Notes: generated from the sequence alone by a model not told the origin. Positions 36,409 to 45,410 are shown, counted from the stretch's first letter. The stretch: 60,205 bases of DNA from Bacteroidaceae bacterium (GCA_017427185.1 JAFRTJ010000046.1:1-60205); one strand, 5' to 3'. Program-made: numbers and translations.

Positions 36409-37212
36409 GTGGCAGCCGATAACCTGATAACAAGCCTCCAGAACCCAAAGATAAAGCGACTCGTCGCCCTGCAGCAAAAATCAGCTGAGCGACGCAGCAG
36501 CGGCATCTTCGTGGTGGAAGGCTTTCGTGAGCTTTCTCATTGCCTCGATGCTGGATACGTGACAGACACCCTCTTCTTCTGCCCTGAGATTTTGGGAAAC
36601 CAACCAGAAGCCCAAAAGGTGTGTGCGCTGGCGGAAACAGTTCGCAGCTATCAGGTCACCAGGGAAGTCTATGCCAGGATTGCCTATCGCGACAGTACGG
36701 AAGGTGTTGTGGCTGAGGTTCTGGTTCGTACACTTTCGCTACAGAATCTTCCTCTGCCTGAGAATCCTTTGATTGTAGTGCTGGAAAGTGTGGAGAAACC
36801 TGGCAATCTGGGAGCTGTCCTGCGTAGTGCTGATGCGGCCGCAGCTGATGCTGTAATCGTTTGTGACCCTCTGACCGACCTTTTCAATCCCAATCTCATT
36901 CGCAGCAGCATAGGAGCAATCTTTACTGTTCCCTGCCTGACTTGCACCAGCGAGGAATGCATCGCCTTTTTGAAGAGGAAGAACATTCGCATCCTGACAG
37001 CCCAACTGCAGGATTCCCACCTCTATTACGATACAGATATGCGTGGGGGGACAGCTATCGTGATGGGTACGGAATCCACAGGCCTGACCAATGTGTGGCG
37101 CGAGGCTGCTGATGCGCATATCCGCATTCCCATGCTCGGAAAGCTTGACTCCCTGAATGTGTCCGTTAGTGCCGCTATTTTGCTCTTTGAGGCAGTCAGG
37201 CAAAGAACCTAA
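36409..37212 (+). CDS. SpoU/TrmH family RNA 2'-O-methyltransferase
   Basis: 267 aa SPOUT enzyme methylating ribose 2'-OH in rRNA or tRNA. The N-terminal substrate-binding part (NPKIKRLVALQQKSAERRSSG) matches SpoU_sub_bind, and the knot motifs are VVLESVEKPGNLGAVLRSAD, IVMGTESTGLT, and IPMLGKLDSLNVSVSAAI. The likely start is GTG at 36409, 13 bp after the previous stop; an ATG at 36337 would lie inside the preceding gene with non-homologous residues. Confidence 0.88.
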   Translation: MAADNLITSLQNPKIKRLVALQQKSAERRSSGIFVVEGFRELSHCLDAGYVTDTLFFCPEILGNQPEAQKVCALAETVRSYQVTREVYARIAYRDSTEGVVAEVLVRTLSLQNLPLPENPLIVVLESVEKPGNLGAVLRSADAAAADAVIVCDPLTDLFNPNLIRSSIGAIFTVPCLTCTSEECIAFLKRKNIRILTAQLQDSHLYYDTDMRGGTAIVMGTESTGLTNVWREAADAHIRIPMLGKLDSLNVSVSAAILLFEAVRQRT

Positions 37213-37292
37213 CCGTCAAAGAGTCTTTCTCATATTCTCCCCATCGTTCTCGAAGTCGTGTCTTACCCAGCATCTAGTCGACCTCCAAAACA

Positions 37293-37368
37293 CAACGTGT
37301 TGAGTTTGCAATTTCAACGTGTTGAATCCAGCGTTTCAACGTGTTGAATCCGGCCTTTCAACGTGTTG
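37293..37368. repeat. Array B: four palindromes at 22-bp period
   Basis: CAACGTGTTG at 37293, 37315, 37337 and 37359, four identical decamers exactly 22 bp apart. Spacers differ (AGTTTGCAATTT, AATCCAGCGTTT, AATCCGGCCTTT). ACA precedes the first copy and TCTTTTT follows the last, as in array C. Immediately downstream a hairpin CCCGCTC/GAGCGGG (37376-37409) follows. Between convergent trmH-like and GH43 genes; nothing else is seen in the 37213-37440 gap. Confidence 0.95.
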
Positions 37369-37440
37369 TCTTTTTCCCGCTCTTTTTTCATCAATTGAAA
37401 AGGAGCGGGATGGACGGCAAGAAGGAATTCAGGATGTGCC

Positions 37441-40002
37441 TTATCTCTTTTGGGGAGTCAGATAAACCTTTCTGCTCTTGTTTCCTTCCTTGACGATATA
37501 GATGCCATCGAGAGTCCTGTCGAAAGGCGATACTCGCTGGCCTTGCAGGTTATAGATGCGCTTTTCGGCCGATGGGAAGAACGTGTCAGGCACATCTTCG
37601 ACACCTGTTGCTTCGCTTGGCATAGGTGTCACCACAAAGTTGTCGAAATGAATGTTGGAATTGTGGACACGGAAACCAGCACGCCCAGTAATGAATGGCA
37701 AGGGATCGTTGTAGTTGATGAGCGGAGTGTTCATGTCATCGAGATAACACTTGATATTGGCTCCCTTCACTTCCACCTTCATGTGATGAGGCTCTGTCCT
37801 CGAGATGTTTTTGCTGGCTGAAGCAAGCGTCTGCCAGCCGTAGTTGTGTTTACCCAAGGCTACTGAAGTGGTTCCTGCCAGGAAGAAATAGCCCTGCAGG
37901 AAGTCGGTACCCAGGACGGGGTTGTCGTCAGCACCTCCAGTTGAGGCATTTGTCGTGCGGAAGAGGAGGCCTCCATTCATGTCGTTGCTCGTATAGATCA
38001 CATCGCATTCGACGGTATAGTCAGTCAGATGGATGTCGTCAAAGCCTCCCATCAGCATTTTGCCGTATCTGCCTGTGGATTCCAACTGGCCGCCAACTAT
38101 CTTCCAACTTCCTTCCTGATATCCCCACTCAGAATTGAGTCCGTTGTCAAAATTGTCACTCATGACGTGGGGATTCTTCACGCCACGCTTGATGTTGTAT
38201 TCATAGATGCTCAGCGTTCCATCGATGACTTCGAGTGTTAGCTGATGGTGTCCAGCCGGCATGGCTAAATCCTTGATTGTCTGCACCATTATCACAGAGC
38301 GCGATGAGGGCAGTTCGACTTGTCCCGTTGCATCCTCGCCATCAATCAAAATGCGAACATGGCTCTTCACCGCCGACCTGAAGCGCAGGCCAATGTTATA
38401 TACGTTGTCACCCTGCACGTTGACGTTGTATTTCATGCTGCTGCCTGCCACACATCTCATGGCCAATGAGGTACCTATCGACATGGAGTAACTGGTAGGC
38501 CGCACGTCTTCGCTCTTTTCCGCACACAGGTTGGCAGCTATCATTCCAGGCACAGGAAGACTGACATCCAAAATGCCGCTACCATCCACATAAGGACTCA
38601 TTGCTGTGTAGGCGAAGTCTGCCTCGCAGGAATGGGTGACATATCCAACCTTTCCGCCCGTTTCGTTCAGCGTTATCTGAAACTTGCGCATGCCATCAAT
38701 ATAGACTCTGACGCGCTTGCCGTTCTTTTCCACACGCAAGCCATGCCAGGAGGTCGGCTCGAAGTCAGCAGGAAGATCCACACTTTTTGACGTAGTCACG
38801 GCTCCTTCGGCATAGTTGTTGAGCAGGAAAGTTTTGCTTGCCACATCGACCAGCGCCTCTGTGTAATTAGCCTCATCCTGATAGGAGAAAAGGATTCCAA
38901 ACTGTCCTTTCTCCCTTTGCGTGGCACGCATGGTGAATTCCGCCGTATAATTGTCGTAGGAGCAAGGCGTGAAGATAGCTGTGCAGGAACCTTCTGTGGC
39001 CTTCTGGCTAAGATGGTCCTTTGCTGCGATACTCCATTCTCCACCATTCATGCTCCATTCATCGCCTATCTCTGACCGCTCAAAGTAATCGTTTTTGGCT
39101 ACGAGTGGAGCATCCTGTTCCCAATTTGTGGGGCCAGTCATCATCAGCTTGTCGCCACACCAACCTATGCGCTCGAAGTTGAGCAAACGGCGTGACTTGT
39201 TGTCTTGGAGATTATGATAGCAGAAGAAATAAGTGTCGAGATCAGGTCCCACAAAAGCCGTACCATGCCCCAAAGCTTTGTGGGTAGGGGTTTCTGTGTC
39301 GACAAGAATGGGATTTTGCTCACTTTGTGGACGGAACCCTGACAGAGGTCCTTCCTTGCTTATGGCATAGTCGATGCGATAGCCGTTTGACCATACATGA
39401 TTGCCCGTATATAGGAGGTAATAGAGACCGTTGCGCTTGAAGACACAAGGTCCTTCTGTCCATTGGCCCGAAATGCAGCATCCCAGGTCAACATCGTTTC
39501 CGAATGAGAGATTTGTGGGCATTGTGCAACCTCTGATTCCTTGATTGTTGGCGTGATAAAAGAAGCGTTTGCCATTATCGTCCACAAAGAAAGAACCGTC
39601 GATATCACGTCCCAGATTGCCGGTTCTGTGTACGAACGGACCTGTAGGGCTGTTGCTCGTCAGTATGTAATGTCCACCACCACGGGGTGACGTACACATG
39701 TAGAAAGTCCCATTCCAATAGATTACCTCTGGCGCATAAGCCACAGCCGTTGTCTCATCCGTGCAACAGACGTAAGCATTCGACCATTCCATCAGGTCCT
39801 TCGTACGCCAGCAATAGATATTCTTGTCGCCAGCACTTACGTAGAGATAATAATATCCCTTATACTTCATCATATATGGGTCACCAAGGCTCCTGTTCAT
39901 CAAACCAGGCAAAACCATGGGATTTTTCCATCCCTGAGCATGTGCAAAGGAGAAGAAGCAATGGATAAAGGATAGAATCAAAATAAGTAGAATGCGATGC
40001 AT
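37441..40002 (-). CDS. Secreted GH43 glycoside hydrolase with accessory domains
   Basis: 853 aa with signal peptide MHRILLILILSFIHCFFSFAHA (longer open frame to 40167 lacks a signal). The five-bladed GH43 propeller fills about residues 25-330, with catalytic Asp41 (LGDPYMM), pKa-tuning Asp135 (RDIDGS) and acid Glu183 (WTEGPCVF). A GH43-associated beta-sandwich, a CBM6-like domain and a DUF1080-like jelly roll follow. The C-terminal 40 aa (YNLQGQRVSPFDRTLDGIYI...RKVYL) look like a type IX secretion sorting tail, also found on the CotH protein. Probably acts on arabinoxylan or arabinan at the cell surface. Confidence 0.85.
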   Translation of the reverse strand: MHRILLILILSFIHCFFSFAHAQGWKNPMVLPGLMNRSLGDPYMMKYKGYYYLYVSAGDKNIYCWRTKDLMEWSNAYVCCTDETTAVAYAPEVIYWNGTFYMCTSPRGGGHYILTSNSPTGPFVHRTGNLGRDIDGSFFVDDNGKRFFYHANNQGIRGCTMPTNLSFGNDVDLGCCISGQWTEGPCVFKRNGLYYLLYTGNHVWSNGYRIDYAISKEGPLSGFRPQSEQNPILVDTETPTHKALGHGTAFVGPDLDTYFFCYHNLQDNKSRRLLNFERIGWCGDKLMMTGPTNWEQDAPLVAKNDYFERSEIGDEWSMNGGEWSIAAKDHLSQKATEGSCTAIFTPCSYDNYTAEFTMRATQREKGQFGILFSYQDEANYTEALVDVASKTFLLNNYAEGAVTTSKSVDLPADFEPTSWHGLRVEKNGKRVRVYIDGMRKFQITLNETGGKVGYVTHSCEADFAYTAMSPYVDGSGILDVSLPVPGMIAANLCAEKSEDVRPTSYSMSIGTSLAMRCVAGSSMKYNVNVQGDNVYNIGLRFRSAVKSHVRILIDGEDATGQVELPSSRSVIMVQTIKDLAMPAGHHQLTLEVIDGTLSIYEYNIKRGVKNPHVMSDNFDNGLNSEWGYQEGSWKIVGGQLESTGRYGKMLMGGFDDIHLTDYTVECDVIYTSNDMNGGLLFRTTNASTGGADDNPVLGTDFLQGYFFLAGTTSVALGKHNYGWQTLASASKNISRTEPHHMKVEVKGANIKCYLDDMNTPLINYNDPLPFITGRAGFRVHNSNIHFDNFVVTPMPSEATGVEDVPDTFFPSAEKRIYNLQGQRVSPFDRTLDGIYIVKEGNKSRKVYLTPQKR

Positions 40003-40033
40003 GACTATTCCGTTTTGTATAGATAGGATTTGT

Positions 40034-41599
40034 TTATCTCTCTGCCCAATCTCCTCTGTCCAGATTGCGATATCCGATGGCTTCGGCAATGTGATGACTC
40101 TGGACTTTCTCTGAACCAGCAAGGTCGGCAATGGTGCGGGCGACCTTGAGAATACGGCTATAGGCACGAGCAGAAAGCTTCAGGCGTTCCATAGCCATAC
40201 GCAACATGTCCATAGAGGCGGCATCAGGCTCAGCAAACAGGTGGAGCATACGTTCCGTCATCTGCGCATTGCAATGTATGCGCCCTCTCGCCCCGCCCTC
40301 GCCCACAGGGAGAGAACTGAAACGCTCCGTTTGTATCTTACGGGCAGCTATGACACGCTCGCGTATGTTGGCACTTGGTTCGCCTGGCTGCATCTTTGAG
40401 AGTTGAGCAAAAGGAACTGTCTGTACCTCGCAATGAATATCAATGCGGTCCATCAGGGGCCCTGATATCTTATTCAGATAACGTTGGATTTGACCAGGTG
40501 TGCAGACACAATGCTTGGTAGGATGGTTGTAATAGCCGCAAGGGCAAGGATTCATGCTGGCTACGAACATGAAGGAACACGGATAAGTGACCGTGTATTT
40601 GGCTCGAGAGATGTTGATGATGCGGTCCTCGAGTGGCTGTCGCAACACCTCGAGAACAGACCTTTGGAATTCAGGAAGCTCATCACAAAAGAGGACCCCA
40701 TTGTGGGCCAAGCTTATCTCACCAGGCTGAGGGTTCTGTCCGCCTCCTACCAAAGCGACTTGCGATATGGTGTGGTGTGGACTGCGGAAAGGACGTTTGG
40801 CAATTAGCGAGCTTCCTGCCTTCATCTGTCCTGCCACAGAATGTATCTGCGTGGTCTCAAGACTTTCCTGCAATGTCAAAGGCGGCAATATGCTGGGCAA
40901 CCTTTTAGCCAGCATACTCTTGCCACTTCCTGGAGGGCCAATCATGATAAGATTGTGTCCACCAGCTGCTGCAATCTCCAAGGCACGCTTCACCTGCTCC
41001 TGACCTTTCACATCGGAAAAATCGAAGTCGAAATCTGTCTGGTGGGCATAGAATTCTGCACGTGTGTCGATATCAATGGGAGTAACATGGGCGACATCAT
41101 TCAGGTGGCCAATCACTTGGTTGATATGGCGGACGCCATAGACCTTGAGCCGATTGACCACTCCTGCCTCATGGGCATTCGCCTCAGGCACAAAAAGCCC
41201 TTCGTAGCCCAACTCGCGAGCTTTGATGGCTATGGGAAGAGCCCCCTTGACAGGTTGCAAGGAACCATCCAGACTCAACTCGCCTACCATCATGTATTTG
41301 TCCAGATGCTTGGGGGAAATCTGGTCTTCTGTTGCCATGATGCCTATGGCCATAGGAAGGTCGAAACCGCTGCCTTCCTTGCGCACGTCTGCAGGTGCCA
41401 GATTGATGGTGATTTGTCGTGTGGGGAAATTGTAGCCGCTGTTTTCGATAGCAGCCATGATACGCTCGTGGCTCTCTTTTACGGCATTGTCGGGCAACCC
41501 CACCAGAACAAAACGTGTTCCACGGGTTGCATTGACCTCGATGGTGACAGGAACAGCATCCAGGTCCTGTACGGTTGCGCTATATACTTTTACGAGCAT
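40034..41599 (-). CDS. YifB/ComM family AAA+ ATPase
   Basis: 521 aa Mg-chelatase-like protein. ChlI-type N-terminal domain (MLVKVYSATVQDLDAVPVTI; ESHERIMAAIENSGYNFPTR), AAA+ core with Walker A GPPGSGKSMLAKR and Walker B LFCDELPEF, and a C-terminal domain with a CPCGYYNHPTKHCVCTPGQI zinc-like segment. ComM homologues are hexameric helicases promoting branch migration during natural transformation. Overlaps the upstream lipoprotein gene by 10 bases. Confidence 0.92.
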   Translation of the reverse strand: MLVKVYSATVQDLDAVPVTIEVNATRGTRFVLVGLPDNAVKESHERIMAAIENSGYNFPTRQITINLAPADVRKEGSGFDLPMAIGIMATEDQISPKHLDKYMMVGELSLDGSLQPVKGALPIAIKARELGYEGLFVPEANAHEAGVVNRLKVYGVRHINQVIGHLNDVAHVTPIDIDTRAEFYAHQTDFDFDFSDVKGQEQVKRALEIAAAGGHNLIMIGPPGSGKSMLAKRLPSILPPLTLQESLETTQIHSVAGQMKAGSSLIAKRPFRSPHHTISQVALVGGGQNPQPGEISLAHNGVLFCDELPEFQRSVLEVLRQPLEDRIINISRAKYTVTYPCSFMFVASMNPCPCGYYNHPTKHCVCTPGQIQRYLNKISGPLMDRIDIHCEVQTVPFAQLSKMQPGEPSANIRERVIAARKIQTERFSSLPVGEGGARGRIHCNAQMTERMLHLFAEPDAASMDMLRMAMERLKLSARAYSRILKVARTIADLAGSEKVQSHHIAEAIGYRNLDRGDWAER

Positions 41600-42615
41600 A
41601 AATCTTTGGTCTTGGGCTCTATTTCCTTGAGCCAGTCAGTTCCGCTGGCTATGATTTTCTGATCAGGACCAATCAATATATAATAAGGTAGGTCACGAAT
41701 TCCTAATTGGCGAACCAAAGGACTGCTCCAACAACGGAAATCGCAGAAGCTGGCATAGTTGATGCTGTCGTTTTTCTCAATCTGGGTCAGTTGCTGGTTG
41801 TCTACGTCGAGCGAATAGCTCAAGAGTTCTACCTTCCCATGACTGTCACGTCGCAGATGGCGGGCATGGAAAAGGGCTGCTTGCGAACCGCTCTTCCAGT
41901 TTGCCCAAAAGGCCATCAGCAGATACTTGCCTTTGAAATCATCCAGGCTTACTATCTTGTGTCCTATGGAATCTTTTGTCTCTTCGCGAGTTTCCAGCTT
42001 GAAATCCATCATCTTTCGTCCCTCGAGAGTCATGCCCTTGCTCCTGACATCGTCAGCCAACAGGGAGAGGGATATGTCCTCTGGTAAGGCATGCATCAGA
42101 CTGTCGTAGATTTCCTTCGTTTCCTCTTGAGTTGCCAAATCGGAAAGGATGAAATAGCGGGAAAGCAAATACTGGCTCACGTCCAAGGTGGGATTGGCAA
42201 GGATGTAGTTTCGTGCAATCTCCTGCACCTCCTTATCGCTTTTCTCAGCAATTTCCTTTCGGAATTGTGTGTAAGTCTCGTTGTCTTTGTCGCCCTTCAC
42301 CTCCACGCCATTCAGGTTTTGGGCATCTCCCTTGATTTTCACCACGCCACCTGAGTGGCCAAAGATGACCAATTCAGAATAATTAGGGTAAAGGATATGA
42401 TAGGTGGCCTTGCCTTCGAGTTTCGCAAAGTAATCGAATTTCCCATCGCGGACATGAAGGGAATCCACCTTGTTCAGGCCACCGTCGAGACTATATATTA
42501 AGAACTCACCTTGCTCCAGGTGAGCGAAGTTCCCCTGCAGTCTAAACTGACCTTGAGAACCTCCGCAACTGAGCAAGGTGAGAACAAATAAGCTTGAAAA
42601 GAGTAGGTTCTTCAC
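41590..42615 (-). CDS. TlpA/DUF4369-type thioredoxin-fold lipoprotein
   Basis: 341 aa lipoprotein, lipobox LLSC (Cys17). The N-terminal beta domain (FRLQGNFAHLEQGEFLIYSLDGG) matches DUF4369, and the C-terminal thioredoxin fold has GKYLLMAFWANWKSGSQAAL, where the redox CxxC is replaced by WKSGS. It therefore keeps the fold but not the catalytic cysteines. Starts at GTG directly abutting the stop of the TPR lipoprotein gene and overlaps yifB, so tightly coupled. A structural or binding role in the envelope is inferred. Confidence 0.75.
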   Translation of the reverse strand: MKNLLFSSLFVLTLLSCGGSQGQFRLQGNFAHLEQGEFLIYSLDGGLNKVDSLHVRDGKFDYFAKLEGKATYHILYPNYSELVIFGHSGGVVKIKGDAQNLNGVEVKGDKDNETYTQFRKEIAEKSDKEVQEIARNYILANPTLDVSQYLLSRYFILSDLATQEETKEIYDSLMHALPEDISLSLLADDVRSKGMTLEGRKMMDFKLETREETKDSIGHKIVSLDDFKGKYLLMAFWANWKSGSQAALFHARHLRRDSHGKVELLSYSLDVDNQQLTQIEKNDSINYASFCDFRCWSSPLVRQLGIRDLPYYILIGPDQKIIASGTDWLKEIEPKTKDLCS

Positions 42616-44307
42616 TTACTTGATCAAGTTCTTGATAGTGTCTGCATATTTGGCAAACTCCAAATCCTTGGCAGCACGGGCAGCGAGAGAACTATCCTGC
42701 TGGATGGCGCTCTTCAGGCTGTTGGTCAACGTGTTGGTGTCCCCTGTACGGGCAGCCAGGATTGCCTGCAGATAACTGGTGATAGCGTCAGTCTTCTTGA
42801 TGCTGGCGAGTGTGTTCTTGGCGCTTGCATAGTCCTTGGCCAAAATCTGTGCCAAAGCAGCACTGTTGGTAGCTACGCCCTTCAGGTTGGCAGCAGCTTG
42901 AGTGAAGTTGCCCTTTGCGATGTTCAGGTTACCCATTACCTCATTGAAAGTATCTGCACCGCTACCCTGAGCCAGATAAGACTCAGCTGCACTTACATCA
43001 CCAGACTTCAGGGCCAGCAGAGCCAAGTTGGTGTTCACCTCGCTGGCATTCTTGCTGATGTTCTTAGCCTGCTGCAGATAGCTGCTGGCAGCAGCCAGAT
43101 CGCCATTGCTGATAGCTTGCTGAGCCAGGTTGTTCAGAGCACGGTAGTCGCTGGGATACTGCTTGGTCAGAGTCTCGTACCACTGCTTCTTGGTGGCAGC
43201 GTCCTGAACCAAAGTGTTTGCACCATAAACCAATTCCTCAACACTCAGCTTCGAAGGATCGCTCTTGTACTGAGCCAGAATCTGATCGTCGCTGCGACCG
43301 ATAACGTCATAGTTGACAATCAGGCGGGCACGACGCAACTCGGGCAGGATGCCTTCCTTGATGTCTGTATAGACAGCGCTCATGTTGCTGATCTGCTGCT
43401 CACGCTCCTCAGGATCCTTATACATGGAAAGCACGCGCAGGATAACGTCCTTGTCCTGCAGGCTGCTCTTGGAAACCAATTCCTGGAAACCTTCCCAGTC
43501 CTCAGCGGTGAACTTGGTATCCACGTCAGCATTCATCTTCAGTTTCTTCAGCTCGCCCTTCAGGTAGTTGGAGCTGACATCCTGACGCTTCTCTGCCAAC
43601 TTCTCGTTCAGAGAATATCTACCATCAGGTGAAGCGTAAGCACTTACCTCTATGCCCTGGAGAGCACGGGTCTCCTGGTCGTCGTTGATTTCTTTCAGGA
43701 CAGCAACCAGGTCCTTCATGCTGACACTCTGCAACTCGCTGGTACGCAGGGTGGCTGCATTGATGAGGAACTTGATGTTGGCTTCCTGCTTGTGAGCGAT
43801 GATGCGCTGCCAAGCATCAGGAGCGGTAGCACCTGTGATAGCGCAACGCTTCACCAATTCGCTGGTGGCCACAACGCCATAACCGATTTTCACCTCAGGG
43901 ATGCTGACCGTCTTCTTGCCCTTCTTTGCCTCGAAGCGAGCATAGAGGTCGCTGTTGAGCATAGCATCGTTGTAGGTGAAGTTTGTCTTCATCGTATAGT
44001 TGCCACCCACTTTATACTGGACAGTAGTGGCATTGCCCTGCACTTTCTCTCCCTGGAAAGTAGCGCTTTGGCCTTCTGCCTCGCCACCCTCGTATTTCAG
44101 TACTGGAATCACGGTTACTACCGCCTTCTTCTTCATGTACTTCTCAGGGAAAGTACCATTGATTGTTGCAGGCACCTCACCGCCAATTGCTTCCAGAGGC
44201 GTGGGTGTTACAGTAAAGTTATCGGCACTCAACTTGCCAAGTTTGCTACATGATGTCAGTGCCAACGCTGAGGTTGCAACCAACATAACAATCTGTGATT
44301 TCTTCAT
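42616..44307 (-). CDS. OmpA-like/TPR outer-membrane lipoprotein
   Basis: 563 aa lipoprotein (lipobox LTSC, Cys20). After two beta-rich domains an OmpA-like peptidoglycan-binding segment is visible (IEVSAYASPDGRYSLNEKLAEKRQ, about residues 225-250), followed by tetratricopeptide-like helices rich in alanine (about 390-555, e.g. LNNLAQQAISNGDLAAASSYLQ). It probably links the outer membrane to peptidoglycan. First gene of an operon with the thioredoxin-fold lipoprotein, yifB and possibly GH43. Well-expressed codon use and its own promoter (44375-44382). Confidence 0.7.
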   Translation of the reverse strand: MKKSQIVMLVATSALALTSCSKLGKLSADNFTVTPTPLEAIGGEVPATINGTFPEKYMKKKAVVTVIPVLKYEGGEAEGQSATFQGEKVQGNATTVQYKVGGNYTMKTNFTYNDAMLNSDLYARFEAKKGKKTVSIPEVKIGYGVVATSELVKRCAITGATAPDAWQRIIAHKQEANIKFLINAATLRTSELQSVSMKDLVAVLKEINDDQETRALQGIEVSAYASPDGRYSLNEKLAEKRQDVSSNYLKGELKKLKMNADVDTKFTAEDWEGFQELVSKSSLQDKDVILRVLSMYKDPEEREQQISNMSAVYTDIKEGILPELRRARLIVNYDVIGRSDDQILAQYKSDPSKLSVEELVYGANTLVQDAATKKQWYETLTKQYPSDYRALNNLAQQAISNGDLAAASSYLQQAKNISKNASEVNTNLALLALKSGDVSAAESYLAQGSGADTFNEVMGNLNIAKGNFTQAAANLKGVATNSAALAQILAKDYASAKNTLASIKKTDAITSYLQAILAARTGDTNTLTNSLKSAIQQDSSLAARAAKDLEFAKYADTIKNLIK

Positions 44308-44374
44308 CTCTCAAATGTAATTTTATATTGAACTTTTTTTATTGATTTTTCCTGCTTTTCCAGTTTTGCGGGTG

Positions 44375-44382
44375 CAAAGATA
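44375..44382 (-). promoter_or_regulatory. -7 box of the lipoprotein-yifB operon
   Basis: TATCTTTG followed by CACCCGC on the minus strand, 68 bp before the lipoprotein start. Perfect TAnnTTTG; no clear -33 element. Confidence 0.55.
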
Positions 44383-44425
44383 CACATTTATTATGAAATA
44401 ATACTCTTTCAGGTAACTATTTTTT

Positions 44426-45355
44426 CTACTTCTTCAAATTTCTTGGGTGATGTTCCAGGATTTCCTCTCTCAAATGACTCCTATCGATATGCATGTAAAT
44501 CTCCGTCGTAGAGATGTCCTCGTGGCCCAGCATCGCCTGAATGGCTCGCAGATTGGCTCCTCCCTCCAGCAGATGTGTGGCAAAGCTGTGGCGGAAAGTA
44601 TGTGGGCTGATGTTTTTCTGGATGTCAGCAAGCTGGGCATACTGCTTGATGTAGATGAAGAGACTGATGCGGCTCATGTGGCGACCGCGTTTGGTGGAGA
44701 CAAAGACATAATCTTCCTCGCCTGGCTTCACCTTCACCTCCTGTCGAGCCACAAACCACCTGCGAAGTTCCTCGATTGCTTTCCTGCCGATTGGAACGAG
44801 ACGCTCCTTGCGTCCTTTCCCATGCACACGTATGAAACCTTCTTCGAGAAAGAGGTCGCTGATCTTCAGGTTGCAGAGCTCGCTCACCCGCAGGCCGCAG
44901 CTGTAGAGCATCTCGATGACGGCACGGTCGCGTTGCCCCTCCGGCTTGCTCACGTCAATCGCAGCCTCTATGCGGTCTATTTCCTCCAGGCTCAGCACTT
45001 CCGGCAAATGCTTTCCTATCTGGGGACTCTCAAGCAATTCTGTAGGGTCGGTGGGAATCTCCTTTTCCAGAGTGAGGAAGCGGTAAAAGGAGCGCACTCC
45101 GCTCAGGATGCGGGCTGTGCTTCGAGGCGACACTCCCAGGTCTCTCAGCGTGCCTGCAAACTGGTCCAGTTGCTCCAGGGTTACCTGCCTGTAATCGATG
45201 CCCTCGTCGGAATAGTAGTTGAGCAGCTTCTGCAGGTCTTTGACGTAGGCATCCAACGTGTTGTCTGTGTACGAACGTTCCAATCTGAGGTACTGGATAT
45301 AGCGTCGAAGTACACTTTTCTCCACAATTCCAGCGTTATTTATCTCGAATTTCAT
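44426..45355 (-). CDS. xerD: Tyrosine recombinase XerD
   Basis: 309 aa site-specific recombinase of the XerC/D type, which resolves chromosome dimers at dif. The N-terminal SAM-like domain (YIQYLRLERSYTDNTLDAY) precedes a catalytic domain with Arg in YSCGLRVSEL, Lys in HGKGRKERLVPIG, HTFRHSFATHLL, and LGHEDISTTEIYMHID with the nucleophile Tyr. Single chromosomal gene next to aroQ, as in related genomes, with no integron or phage neighbours; XerC versus XerD naming follows closest form. Confidence 0.88.
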   Translation of the reverse strand: MKFEINNAGIVEKSVLRRYIQYLRLERSYTDNTLDAYVKDLQKLLNYYSDEGIDYRQVTLEQLDQFAGTLRDLGVSPRSTARILSGVRSFYRFLTLEKEIPTDPTELLESPQIGKHLPEVLSLEEIDRIEAAIDVSKPEGQRDRAVIEMLYSCGLRVSELCNLKISDLFLEEGFIRVHGKGRKERLVPIGRKAIEELRRWFVARQEVKVKPGEEDYVFVSTKRGRHMSRISLFIYIKQYAQLADIQKNISPHTFRHSFATHLLEGGANLRAIQAMLGHEDISTTEIYMHIDRSHLREEILEHHPRNLKK

Positions 45356-45365
45356 AATTTCTTTC

Positions 45366-45373
45366 TATCTTTG
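45366..45373 (+). promoter_or_regulatory. -7 box of the aroQ operon
   Basis: TATCTTTG, a perfect box 24 bp before the aroQ ATG. It points toward the opposing xerD -7 box only 6 bp away. Confidence 0.55.
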
Positions 45374-45379
45374 CCACGA

Positions 45380-45410
45380 CAAAAGTAGGAAAAAAACATG
45401 AGAATTCAAA
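45380..45410 (-). promoter_or_regulatory. xerD promoter reaching into aroQ
   Basis: On the minus strand TTTG (45407-45410), a 19-bp spacer and TACTTTTG (45380-45387), a full consensus. The -33 element lies in codons 4-5 of aroQ. The two opposed promoters imply overlapping 5' ends of xerD and aroQ transcripts. Confidence 0.6.

Noticed and set aside
37293..37368. CRISPR array
   Set aside because: Repeats are only 10 bp and palindromic with 12-bp spacers, and no cas genes are present; CRISPR repeats are about 23-47 bp.
37376..37409. Rho-independent terminator after array B
   Set aside because: The CCCGCTC/GAGCGGG hairpin is strong, but no T-run follows on either strand, so it is noted only with array B.
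42727..45263. Single CAACGTGTTG decamers in coding sequence (42727, 45254; also 57956)
   Set aside because: Isolated copies encode Asn-Thr-Leu or Asn-Val-Leu with common codons and have no 22-bp-phased partners.
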